From positions 2,999,501 to 3,063,500 of the forward strand of contig NZ_CP020814.1 in assembly GCF_002109385.1 (NCBI RefSeq): a DNA stretch of 64,000 nt, written 5' to 3'. The stretch is from Halalkalibacter krulwichiae. Its GTDB lineage: Bacteria > Bacillota > Bacilli > Bacillales > Bacillaceae_D. Both the position numbers and the translations under genes were made by a program. Each line of letters opens with the position of its first letter. Position 1 is the first letter of the stretch. Shown here one piece after another: positions 48,259 through 56,778 of this stretch. Below the pieces are notes generated by a model, which ran no database searches, had not been told where the DNA came from, and saw only the letters and a list, made by a program, of their open reading frames with translations.

Positions 48259-48687
48259 TTATATTAATCCAAAAAAATCAGTCATGTATAAAGTGAAGAA
48301 CAGTATAAGCGAAAATATTATTTGACTAATTGTTAATTTATAAGCATTAGAGTTTTCTGCATACTTTCGTTCCATAACTGCTCTTACCATTTCAGAAATA
48401 ACAATAAAAATTAATAGTATAAACCACGGTTGTAAAAACCAAATCATTTCCATAGGTCCTCTCATCATGGTTATAACATATCCTAAAAAGATGAAGAATA
48501 TGGTAGTAATTCTAATTGCCCAATCCATTTTTTTATGCTTTGCATTAACATGGTTATATGAAAAGAATTTCCTCTTCTCAACTTTTAGCCACTTTCTCAT
48601 GATTGTATTAAAGGAAACAAGCAATAGGATTACAATAGCTAAAATCAATAATAAATTCAGCCAAAAGGTAGGCTCTACACCATACAT
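48259..48687 (-). CDS. DUF4181-like membrane protein
   Basis: A 142-residue protein with four hydrophobic helices. Conserved-looking loops include RKWLKVEKRKFFSYNHVNAKHKKMDW and SEMVRAVMERKYAENSNAYKLT, as in DUF4181 proteins of Bacillaceae. It is often found near sporulation or stress genes; function unknown. Confidence 0.65.
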   Translation of the reverse strand: MYGVEPTFWLNLLLILAIVILLLVSFNTIMRKWLKVEKRKFFSYNHVNAKHKKMDWAIRITTIFFIFLGYVITMMRGPMEMIWFLQPWFILLIFIVISEMVRAVMERKYAENSNAYKLTISQIIFSLILFFTLYMTDFFGLI

Positions 48688-48857
48688 AAAATTACCCTCC
48701 TCTAAACATGGACTTTTACTACAATAAGCATTGAATCTTACAAACCTGCCCCTTTAGTTTAACATTAATTTCCTTTTACGTGATTACATTGTTTATTGTA
48801 TTCCTTGAAACAAAAACGTCAATAATTCCTGTAAAGACTTATACAGGAGGGATTAAG

Positions 48858-49697
48858 ATGCTCTTATCACAAGCGTGGAAAACCTATGAATCTGATAAAC
48901 GAATTGAAGGTTTCTCTTCTCAAACGTTAAAAGCTTACCGGCTTCAATCATGCCTTCTTATCCGCTATTTTACTGATGTGGCGATTGAATCATTGTCTAC
49001 AAATCAATTAAAGGAGTATTTAGCGGAATCAAGCGAACTTTTAAAGCCGTCTAGCTTAGCCTATCGAATTCGGTTCATGCGGTCCTTGTTTCGGTGGTCA
49101 CATGAAGAGGGACACATTCCCTCAAACCCAGCTTATAAGATCAAGGAACCAAAAGTCGGGAAACGAATACCCAAGTTCCTTACAGAAAGAGAGATTGAAC
49201 ATCTTAGGGAAGCTTGTAAAATGCCAATGGAGAAAGCGCTGTTTGAGTTTATGTTTTCAACTGGCTGCCGTATTGGTGAAATTGTCTCTCTGGACAAGAA
49301 TTGTATTAACTGGTCTAATCGTTCTGCTATTGTTAGAGGAAAAGGCGATAAAGAACGTGAGGTGTACTTTAACATCAAATGTGACATCTGGTTAAAACGG
49401 TACATCAACATCCGTCAAGATAATGATCCCGCGATCTTTGTGACAGATCGTTCACCTCATCGAATGAGCATCGCTCAAATGAGGTATATCATAAAACGTA
49501 TTTCAAGCCGTGCAGGCATTAATAAAACCATACACCCCCATCAGCTTAGACACAGTTATGCCACTCATTTATTAAACAATGGAGCCCCTATTGATGTCAT
49601 ACAGAGTTTACTCGGCCATGAAAAAACGGAGACGACACGGATCTATGCCCAACTGAGTGGACGACTTAGACAAGACTTATATAGAAAATATTTTTAA
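48858..49697 (+). CDS. XerC/XerD-like tyrosine recombinase
   Basis: A 279-residue recombinase with an N-terminal SAM-like core-binding domain (about 1-85) and a full catalytic domain: TGCRIGEI, RGKGDKEREV (beta-hairpin lysine), HPHQLRHSYATH, LGHEKTETTRIYAQ with the tyrosine. The start is ATG at 48858, 7 nt after AGGAGGG; the longer frame from 48780 is not needed. It resembles phage or transposon recombinases more than chromosomal XerC, and sits alone in the island with its own terminator. Confidence 0.85.
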   Translation: MLLSQAWKTYESDKRIEGFSSQTLKAYRLQSCLLIRYFTDVAIESLSTNQLKEYLAESSELLKPSSLAYRIRFMRSLFRWSHEEGHIPSNPAYKIKEPKVGKRIPKFLTEREIEHLREACKMPMEKALFEFMFSTGCRIGEIVSLDKNCINWSNRSAIVRGKGDKEREVYFNIKCDIWLKRYINIRQDNDPAIFVTDRSPHRMSIAQMRYIIKRISSRAGINKTIHPHQLRHSYATHLLNNGAPIDVIQSLLGHEKTETTRIYAQLSGRLRQDLYRKYF

Positions 49698-49707
49698 ACA
49701 TGACAAA

Positions 49708-49739
49708 AGAGCAGCACTAGGGAAGTGTTGCTCTTTTAA
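49708..49739 (+). terminator. Terminator of the recombinase gene
   Basis: AGAGCAGCACT/AGTGTTGCTCT with a 5-nt loop, followed by TTTTAAATT, 10 bp after the stop codon. Confidence 0.8.
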
Positions 49740-49819
49740 ATTCTCGCTACCCGTTAGTTGAATAAGGAAATACCTCCCTAACTCTGGAAGGTCGCTCCTC
49801 ATGAAAAAATAATATACGG

Positions 49820-50688
49820 TCACTCGTTTTCAGCTAAAACATCATTTATAACTTCAGCTAGAAGTTCAACCGCTCTATTTGCCTCTTCAATTGAATTTTC
49901 AATACCACCTACATCAATTAACACTGACTGTCCAAATAAATCTTGATTGTATGTGTTTTTATTGAAAGTAGAGTCTTCTATTAAAACTCCCTAGATAAAC
50001 CTGGGTATTTCTCCTCTAATTGTTTGTGAATTAATTCTGCAAATTTTAAGTTTTCTTCAAAACCATCATGGTTTCTACTTACAACAAACAGTAATTTAGC
50101 TACTTCTTGATTATTAATTGTTGTTGTTGTAACTATACTTGAAGTTGAATCTCTATGAATATCAAATACCATTTTCAAACTATCATGTGCCTCTAGCGCT
50201 CGTTCAACATTTATTTTTGATAATTCGTATGCTTGCCGAAACTCTAAATTCTGTTTTTGTAGAAGCGCCACGAAGTCAGTGTTATCATGTATAGTTCGTA
50301 TATTTTTTCCTTCCAATTGATTACTCAAATGTTGCCCTACTAGTGTAATGTTTATCTCCTCATCGAAAGCGAGCCTGCCGTCATCAACGTTTAAATCAGG
50401 TAAGAATGATTCAGTATTATGAGTATGGTAAATATAAACCTGTGGGTTATCACTATTTAAAGCAGAAGTTCCTTCATTCAAACTCCCAAGGTTAAATACC
50501 AACATACTGAAAATCAATGTGGAAAAAATTAAAGCAAAAGCAGGTAAAGATAATTTGTTTTTGTTTCTTTTAGAAAAACGCTTTACAAGTGTTTCCTCTA
50601 ATTCTCGAACGAACTGATCACGAGGAGTAATTTTTGAGTGTTCTCGCTTTAGCTGCTCTATAATATTAGACTCTTCTTTTTTATTCAT
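49820..50688 (-). pseudogene. Membrane-anchored SpoIIP-like amidase with anti-sigma-type position, frameshifted
   Basis: The N-terminal 50 residues are cytoplasmic and helical, then one membrane helix (about 48-68) and an external SpoIIP-type N-acetylmuramoyl-L-alanine amidase domain. Zinc-site motifs are IYHTHNTESF and VFDIHRDS. The open frame ends at 49981 after KYPGLSREF. Adding one G at the G3 run (C3 at 49989-49991) gives YPGLSRGVLIEDSTFNKNTY, GQSVLIDVGGIENSIEEANR and a stop at 49820, completing the fold. It overlaps the ECF sigma gene by 8 bp, the usual place of an anti-sigma factor. SpoIIP digests septal peptidoglycan; this version may instead serve as a wall-sensing regulator (inference). 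Confidence 0.75.
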
Positions 50689-51485
50689 TTTCTATTAACC
50701 ACCTTCCATTACTCTCTGTTTCATCCTTCTCAAGATGTGTTTTAAGCTGTTTTAAAGCACGGTGATAAGATACCTTTACCTTTGATTCCGACCATCCCAT
50801 AATATCCGCTGTCTCTTTTATTGAAAAGTCGTTCACCGCACGTAAGAGAATGACCATTCTGTATTCATTTTTTAAACCCTTAACAGTGCTAAAGACATCT
50901 CCAACTTGTTCTTTTATCTCTATTACATCTTCAGTAGACTTTTGTTTGGAAGGTATCATTTTTAACAGAACTTCATTAAAAATAAGTTTTCTTTTAGCTT
51001 TACGCGAATAATCAATAGCTACATTTCTTGCAATTGAAAATAACCATGTTTTCACATTAGACTTTCGTTTAAAATTTGAAAATGATTTAAAAGAATGTAT
51101 TTGGCAATTAACTTTTGTATGAAATGGCAATTAAGGGAATACGAAAATCCGTATCTTTATCCATACGCGATGAGCTTGACACGGAGCCTCTATGGCCATG
51201 AAATTTGGCAACACGGCAAGCTTGTAGCTTGCCAGGCATAGTAGCCTATCATGACCACCTCTCCGTGTAAAGCTGCGCTTATTCATAAATTGGTGCATAC
51301 GCTTAATTGCCAAAAGACACATTTATTAAATGCCATAAACAAAAAGAACGAATAAAAACTTCTTGTGTTAAATCTTCTGCCTCATCTTGAGTCTTTGTAA
51401 AAGAAACGATAAACCGATATACATCTTTGTAATGTAATTGATAAATATTGCGAATCTCTTCTTCTGTATTTGTTTCGTCTCTCAA
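50681..51485 (-). pseudogene. ECF-type sigma factor interrupted by a MITE
   Basis: The 5' part (51349-51485) encodes region 2 start: NIYQLHYKDVYRFIVSFTKTQDEAEDLTQEVFIRSF. The 3' part (50681 to about 51095) continues KSFSNFKRKSNVKTWLFSIARNVAIDYSRKAKRK and region 4 with FSIKETADIMGWSESKVKVSYHRALKQL. Removing the 246-bp insert at 51096-51341 and one copy of the 7-bp duplication joins the two parts in frame as VFIRSFKSFSNF, a normal sigma factor of about 185 residues. As it stands the gene is inactive, so the downstream SpoIIP-like gene has lost its likely regulator. Confidence 0.88.
51096..51341. mobile_element. 246-bp MITE with terminal inverted repeats and 7-bp target duplication
   Basis: The ends TGTATTTGGCAATTAAC (51096) and the complement of TGTTTATGGCATTTAAT (51341) are imperfect inverted repeats extending about 42 bp, both running to GGCAATTAAG. 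It is flanked by AAAAGAA at 51089-51095 and 51342-51348. There is no transposase gene. Inside are GGCAAGCTTGTAGCTTGCC and the ACACGGAG/CTCCGTGT pair. A truncated identical copy is at 56424-56589. Confidence 0.85.
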
Positions 51486-51686
51486 AACTTCGCCTCCTTT
51501 TTATGTATCTAATCATTAGTCGTTTTTAGATAAAAAAGGTTACAGAATTGGATTAATTTTAATAATTTCTGTTAAATATCTAACTTCCCCTTTTAGAACA
51601 GAAAAAATCGATACTATCAAGCATCGATTTAAAAGTCAGAAATTGAGTCTTATTATGTTAACCTACCTCTTTAACTTCAACAAGAA

Positions 51687-51724
51687 AGAGCGATTACCCT
51701 TTATTTAGCAATCGCTACCCTTTA
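51687..51724. repeat. Short dispersed hairpin
   Basis: AGCGATT/AATCGCT stem followed by ACCCTTTAGTTTAA. Same family as 48203-48235; placed as a terminator of the lipoprotein gene on the minus strand. Confidence 0.45.
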
Positions 51725-51738
51725 GTTTAAGTGAAATT

Positions 51739-52143
51739 TTAATATTGTTGCTTCAAATCGTTATATATCTCAATTGCTTGTTCATATAAATCATTGTTTG
51801 GCTCGATTTTATAATTTTCTTCAACATTATCATGTAGATGAAAAATCCCCTTATCATCTAAAACTAACATGCCTGAAATTTGGTCATTAAAGACAAATGT
51901 TATTGTTATTGCCTTATCATAATTGATTTGTTGGTTAGTTTGTCCAATATATTCAATTTGATTATATGCATCTACAAATGACTGAACAGTTTCCTGCTCC
52001 ACTTTATTATATCCACTGTACAAACTCTGTCCTAAGCCTATATCAAAATAATCCGCTTTAATTTTCTCTATAGTATTATGACTACAACCGTTTACAATTA
52101 AAAAAGCAATTACTAAGATAGAAACAAAAAATGATTTTCTCAC
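51739..52143 (-). CDS. Small lipoprotein of unknown function
   Basis: A 134-residue protein with signal peptide and lipobox IVNGCSHN (cysteine near 20). The mature domain contains ETVQSFVDAYNQIEYIGQ, ITITFVFNDQISGMLVLDDKGIFHLHDN and a helical end. It is Bacillaceae-like but not assigned to a family. Probably anchored to the outer face of the cytoplasmic membrane. Confidence 0.6.
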   Translation of the reverse strand: MRKSFFVSILVIAFLIVNGCSHNTIEKIKADYFDIGLGQSLYSGYNKVEQETVQSFVDAYNQIEYIGQTNQQINYDKAITITFVFNDQISGMLVLDDKGIFHLHDNVEENYKIEPNNDLYEQAIEIYNDLKQQY

Positions 52144-52345
52144 AATCCCAATCCCCTAAGATTTATATTGTTCTTTCGTTCAAGCACCCGTTAGCCATCC
52201 ATGAAGCCTTGCTTCACCACAGAAATGAAATTTGATTAAGTTCTTTCATGTTAGTTAAATATTATTTTCACTTGAACCTTTTTTATAGCGCTATTTATTT
52301 CGTTCCAATTCTTCCACACGTCTCTTCAATAGTTCAATTTCTTCT

Positions 52346-53666
52346 TTGTCTAAAGTTGGGAAGAGGACAGTTTTGTGAGTTCCTTAAAAGCAAGTTAGAG
52401 ATTTCTGAGTTTGATGATGATAAAGGATATACTCATTTAACTCTAATGAATATGGGTGTCCCCGCAATCTATACAACAAACCAAGATAATGTTATGGAAA
52501 AAGGATATGAAAAGTATGGGAAAAGGTATAGAAAAATTATTCAATTAGAGGACTTTGCTGAAACTAAATTATCAGAACAACTTTACATTAAGTTTCATGG
52601 CGACCTTGGTTCCCCTGAAACAATCGTATTTACAACAGAAGATTATGAAAAAAGGATGAACGAAACTCAAAATGCCCTAAATATTCGCTTACGTTCTGAT
52701 CTTCTAGCAAAAAACTTATTATTTGTAGGCTATAGTTTCCGCGATATAAATATCCAGCAGATGTTCGCTGAACTTAACGAAGCATTTTTTGGTAAACTAC
52801 CTGTATCTTATATGATCGCTTATAAGTATAGTGAAGAGCTTCAAATATTATGTGACGAATACGGAATTATTTTAATTGACCCCCTTAAAGAATGTCCAGC
52901 TATAGAAAACCATGAAACTGCATTCAAGCACTTTCTAAAACGTGTACTAGAAGAGGCTAGGATAAAAAAGCTGGATAATGAAATGAAAGAATTTTTCACA
53001 CCAACTTCTTCGAGACCTGTAAAAGTAGTTAACAAACAAAAAATTGAACTGTTGGAGGAAATAGTAAATAGAAACTCTTTTTCAGTTGGGATTAAAGCTT
53101 TTAGGCAGATTTGTGATGCCTCTAATATTCCCTCTGACTTTGAGAAAAGAATTGTAAACGCATTTATTCAACTCGCAAAGTCTGTAAACAACGACAAAGA
53201 TACTGAGTCTTTAAACGCAGCTATTTTTAATTTGAAAATAAGTGAACCATTAAATAAACTCGAAATTTTATCTACTCTTATGGCAACTGCAAATGTTAGA
53301 AGTCCTAAGTGCAAGTACGGAAGTGATAACTTCTTTATAAGGATTCAGGTTATAAGCCAAGGTTGTTATATTGTTGCTGCTGCAAAAGCTATTGAAAAGG
53401 TATATAGCTGGGGATGGAAACCTACTCCATCACTTTCATCTAATATAAACGATTGGATTGAGTATGGAGCCAATTTTGAAACCCTGCCTGAACAATTACA
53501 ACAGTACGTTTTGCCTTGGGTTAATAAGATGAGAAATGACTGTAAAACAGTAGCCGAACACCCGATCAAAAGGCAACAAAGACTCCTAGAGTATTCTTCC
53601 TTTGTTTCCTCAAAAAGTCTAAATGAGAATGAAGTAAAATTACTTTGTGAATTTATCAGTGAGTAG
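52346..53666 (+). pseudogene. SIR2-family defence protein, 5' truncated
   Basis: From about LGRGQFCEFLKSKLEISEF onward the frame reads as a SIR2-like (SIR2_2) domain: AIYTTNQDNVMEKGYEKYG, YIKFHGDLGSPETIVFT, LLAKNLLFVGYSFRDINIQQ. A further ~290-residue unassigned helical domain follows. The NAD+-binding N-terminal part (GAGxS region, about 80-100 residues) is absent. Upstream of about 52346 the sequence is instead the 3' end of an unrelated minus-strand frame (LDKEEIELLKRRVEELERNK, stop near 52283). The open frame extends to 52248 but those residues are not SIR2. SIR2 effectors deplete NAD+ on infection. It stands 185 bp upstream of qatB, where qatA would be expected. Confidence 0.75.
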
Positions 53667-53851
53667 TAGGCTTTTAATATAAGGAAAGTTCACTGGGTAT
53701 CTAGTGAGCGTTAAGTGAAAAGTAATCTCTTAATTTCACAGTACCCTTTCTCAAGTTCTTTCTATATAGTAAAATATTAACATATAAAAATACAGATAGT
53801 AGTGCTTTTAGTACAATCGCACATATTAATTATCTAAAATGGGGGCTAATA

Positions 53852-54487
53852 ATGGGAACTTCTAAAAGAAAATTATCTAATGAAATTAAGAAACTTCTAA
53901 AAGAAAAACCACTCTCTAATATTAATGATACTGCTCCAGAACTCACAAAAAAGATATTAACCAAAAAGGTTTTAAACGAAAGTTTTGATCAGGAAGATAC
54001 AATAGATAATTCTATAAGAATTATTACTAGTCAATTCATTTCATTGAAATCTAATGGCTTTAAAGGTAAAACTAAGCAAGAATTAGTTACGGACCCTGTG
54101 TCTCAACAAGAATTCTTAGAAATGATACTAGACCTAATAGAGAGCTCATCAATTATTTCATCTAAAATACTTGAAAAAGCATTAAAAATTGTTATGGGAA
54201 AATTCTTAGAGGTTGATGATTTTGATGCATATTCATTTGCTCAAGTATTATTTTATGAGGTTGTCTATCAAGTTTTACTTGGAGAGCTAAATGACAATAT
54301 TAAAGATATCTATGAGGAACTAGACTATAATTTAATTCAAAATATGGTTAAGAATGTTACAAATCAAATAATGAATACATCAGTTTATTCTAAAGTAAAT
54401 TCATTCATTGATCGCAAAATTTCTTTGAATGAAATTTTAGACGAAATAGCTACTCAAACTTCTCAAGCTAGCTTTGGTGAATTTTAA
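53852..54487 (+). CDS. qatB: Qat defence protein QatB-like
   Basis: A 211-residue soluble, mostly helical protein with no known catalytic motif. Segments such as NSIRIITSQFISLKSNGFKG and SFIDRKISLNEILDEIATQ are consistent with QatB-type proteins. The call depends on its place: the stop is directly followed by the ATG of the QueC-like gene, which is followed by the TatD-like gene, the B-C-D order of the QatABCD anti-phage system. GGGGGC lies upstream of the ATG. No ATPase (qatA) precedes it. Confidence 0.7.
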   Translation: MGTSKRKLSNEIKKLLKEKPLSNINDTAPELTKKILTKKVLNESFDQEDTIDNSIRIITSQFISLKSNGFKGKTKQELVTDPVSQQEFLEMILDLIESSSIISSKILEKALKIVMGKFLEVDDFDAYSFAQVLFYEVVYQVLLGELNDNIKDIYEELDYNLIQNMVKNVTNQIMNTSVYSKVNSFIDRKISLNEILDEIATQTSQASFGEF

Positions 54488-55696
54488 ATGCAATTTACAA
54501 TTGATTCTTTGTCTAATTTACATACAATTCTTTTGAAGGATGTTAATTATGACTATAAAGGAAAAAGCACTATAATTTTAGATTTGGTAACTACAATGGG
54601 AGCTATTTATTGTGCGGATGTTAAGACTTCTAAGGTAAATGATAAACCTAGGTACATTGAATTGACTATTCCTGTTTTCAACCCCGACATTTGGACAAAA
54701 AATGTTATACAGATTGAAGAATTAGTGAAATGGGTATCAGAAGATACAATGAAAATAACATTTATAGGTTCAAGTGATACCATTGATGGCTATGTTAATG
54801 GCTTAATCCCTGGTACTAACAATGTTGTTACACTTTTTTCAGGTGGGTTAGACTCCTTTGCTGGAGCTTATTACAATTACAAAAATAATATAAAAAGTGA
54901 TTATCTTGGTTTTATTAACAAAGGTGAGGAAAAAACCAAACAATTAGATGTTAAAGAGTTCTATCAACAAATTTTTGATGATGCAACTGAAATTATTCTA
55001 ATAGACAAACCTATTAAGAAGAAGCAGACTTTTATTCAGTCAACAAGATCACTATTATATCTTGCGTTAGCAATTGCAAAAGCCCATTTTAACTCTTCCA
55101 AAGAAGTTTATTTATATGAGAATGGTATCCTTTCTCTTAACCCAGAGATACAAAACAGATATACAACTAAGACAACTCATCCCAAAACCATGTTTATATA
55201 TAAATCATTATTGGAAAAGCTAAGTATAGATATTAAAATTAATCATCCATTCTTATTCATGACAAAAGGTCAAATTACTAATGACATGAATGCAGAATTT
55301 AAAAAAGCAATTGAACATACCTTTACGTGTGGACAAGGGCGGTCACATCCTGAAAGATCTCATTCTGGACAATGTGGCATATGTATACCATGTGTTTTAA
55401 GAAAAATTTCTTTAGCTGCCTATGACAACGAAATTTTTGATGTGAATTATGAATACCCTTATGATGTTAAGATTTCAGATATAAAAGAAGGTAACTATAG
55501 AAAAGATTATGCCAGTAATATAAACTATTTTAAGACCTACTATGATTTAATAAAAAGTAATCAGATTTACTATCAATTGCAAATTAGAGAAAAGTATTAT
55601 GAGGAAGATCCTAAGTTTAGAATAAGCAACCAGAAAATGTTTAGTAAATTTGCTGAGGAATATGAAAGGTTTATGAAAAAGTATGCACCTTATTGA
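54488..55696 (+). CDS. qatC: Qat defence protein QatC (QueC-like PP-loop enzyme)
   Basis: A 402-residue protein. An N-terminal domain (about 1-110) precedes a QueC-like core with PP-loop TLFSGGLDSFAGAYY (near 118) and a zinc-binding cluster CGQGRSHPERSHSGQCGICIPC (near 280; four cysteines). QueC makes 7-cyano-7-deazaguanine; in Qat systems the homologue is thought to modify a protein or nucleic-acid substrate. It overlaps qatD by 14 bp. No other preQ0 genes are present, which supports a defence rather than a biosynthetic role. Confidence 0.85.
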   Translation: MQFTIDSLSNLHTILLKDVNYDYKGKSTIILDLVTTMGAIYCADVKTSKVNDKPRYIELTIPVFNPDIWTKNVIQIEELVKWVSEDTMKITFIGSSDTIDGYVNGLIPGTNNVVTLFSGGLDSFAGAYYNYKNNIKSDYLGFINKGEEKTKQLDVKEFYQQIFDDATEIILIDKPIKKKQTFIQSTRSLLYLALAIAKAHFNSSKEVYLYENGILSLNPEIQNRYTTKTTHPKTMFIYKSLLEKLSIDIKINHPFLFMTKGQITNDMNAEFKKAIEHTFTCGQGRSHPERSHSGQCGICIPCVLRKISLAAYDNEIFDVNYEYPYDVKISDIKEGNYRKDYASNINYFKTYYDLIKSNQIYYQLQIREKYYEEDPKFRISNQKMFSKFAEEYERFMKKYAPY

Positions 55697-56414
55697 TACT
55701 CATGTTCACATAGACCATTATCCTGAACCTCAAAAAATTGCACAGGAGTATGAAAGGTTGAAAATCTATACATTATTTGTAACAAACCTACCTGAATTGT
55801 TTAATAAACACTACACTGCTTTCCAAGGTTATAAATATGTGAGATTATGTTTAGGATTTCATCCTCAAGTCGCGAGCGAATTTACCTTTAATGAAACCCT
55901 GTTCAATAAATTAGTTCAAAACACCAGATATATTGGAGAAGTTGGACTAGATTTTTATAATGAGCATGTTGAAATCAAAAATAGACAGATAAGGACTTTT
56001 GAATATGTCACCTCTCCCACTTTTAATAAGGGTAGAATTTATACGATCCACTCTAAAAATTCAGAAGATATTACTTTAGAAATCCTTACCCAAAACAAAG
56101 TAAAGCATGCTATATTCCATTGGTATAGTGGTAAACTGACAACTTTAGAAAAAATTGTAGATAACGGATATTATTTTTCGTTAAATCCTAAGATGTTACA
56201 GAGTAAAAATGGTCAAAAAATTATTGAACGATTACCTTTGGATCGTATCCTTTTTGAAACAGATGGTCCTTTTGCAAAATACAACAAAAAAATAATTTAC
56301 CCTTCTACAATATCGGAGTTGTATTGTGATTTTGAAAAAGTCATACCCTCATTTAAAGATCAGATTTATAAGAATTTCAGACGATTATTAATTGAGAAGG
56401 ATTTATATAAGTAA
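55683..56414 (+). CDS. qatD: Qat defence protein QatD (TatD-family metal nuclease)
   Basis: A 243-residue TIM-barrel metallohydrolase of the TatD DNase family. Metal ligands are visible in order: DTHVHIDHY (HxH), GEVGLDFY (Glu), TIHSKNSED (His), IFHWYSG (His) and FETDGPF (Asp). All are intact, so it should be active. It is the last qat gene; only 9 bp after its stop, a truncated MITE begins. Confidence 0.88.
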   Translation: MHLIDTHVHIDHYPEPQKIAQEYERLKIYTLFVTNLPELFNKHYTAFQGYKYVRLCLGFHPQVASEFTFNETLFNKLVQNTRYIGEVGLDFYNEHVEIKNRQIRTFEYVTSPTFNKGRIYTIHSKNSEDITLEILTQNKVKHAIFHWYSGKLTTLEKIVDNGYYFSLNPKMLQSKNGQKIIERLPLDRILFETDGPFAKYNKKIIYPSTISELYCDFEKVIPSFKDQIYKNFRRLLIEKDLYK

Positions 56415-56423
56415 GGGAGGCTG

Positions 56424-56589
56424 TTGACACGGAGCCTCTATGGCCATGAAATTTGGCAACACGGCAAGCTTGTAGCTTGCCAGGCATAGTAGCCTATCAT
56501 GACCACCTCTCCGTGTAAAGCTGCGCTTATTCATAAATTGGTGCATACGCTTAATTGCCAAAAGACACATTTATTAAATGCCATAAACA
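56424..56589. mobile_element. Truncated second copy of the 246-bp MITE
   Basis: 166 bp that match 51176-51341 without visible difference, including the right terminal repeat ending AATGCCATAAACA. The left 80 bp are missing; the break coincides with the end of the qat locus. Beyond its intact end, minus-strand sequence (about 56590-56760) reads as protein (NNNIYSVTFENNQKRILLS), apparently the gene it had inserted into, whose 3' part is gone. Confidence 0.85.
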
Positions 56590-56778
56590 CCCCTTCTTTC
56601 CGTAACCTCAACAATGAGAAAACGATCTTTTAGTTCATAGAATGTAGTCTTTTGAGTGTTCCTTATTTCTTGTATGTTTCTCTTTGATAACAATATCCTC
56701 TTCTGATTGTTTTCAAATGTAACAGAGTAAATATTGTTGTTAACAACGGTGATAAAATCCCTTATATCAACGGTTTCA

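Noticed and set aside
51131..51322. 63-codon minus-strand ORF
   Set aside because: Lies wholly inside the 246-bp MITE; it has no ribosome binding site and the codons read through the inverted-repeat stems.
54488..55696. Queuosine biosynthesis gene queC
   Set aside because: The PP-loop and zinc site are shared, but an extra N-terminal domain, the lack of queD/queE/queF and the adjacent TatD-like gene fit QatC better.
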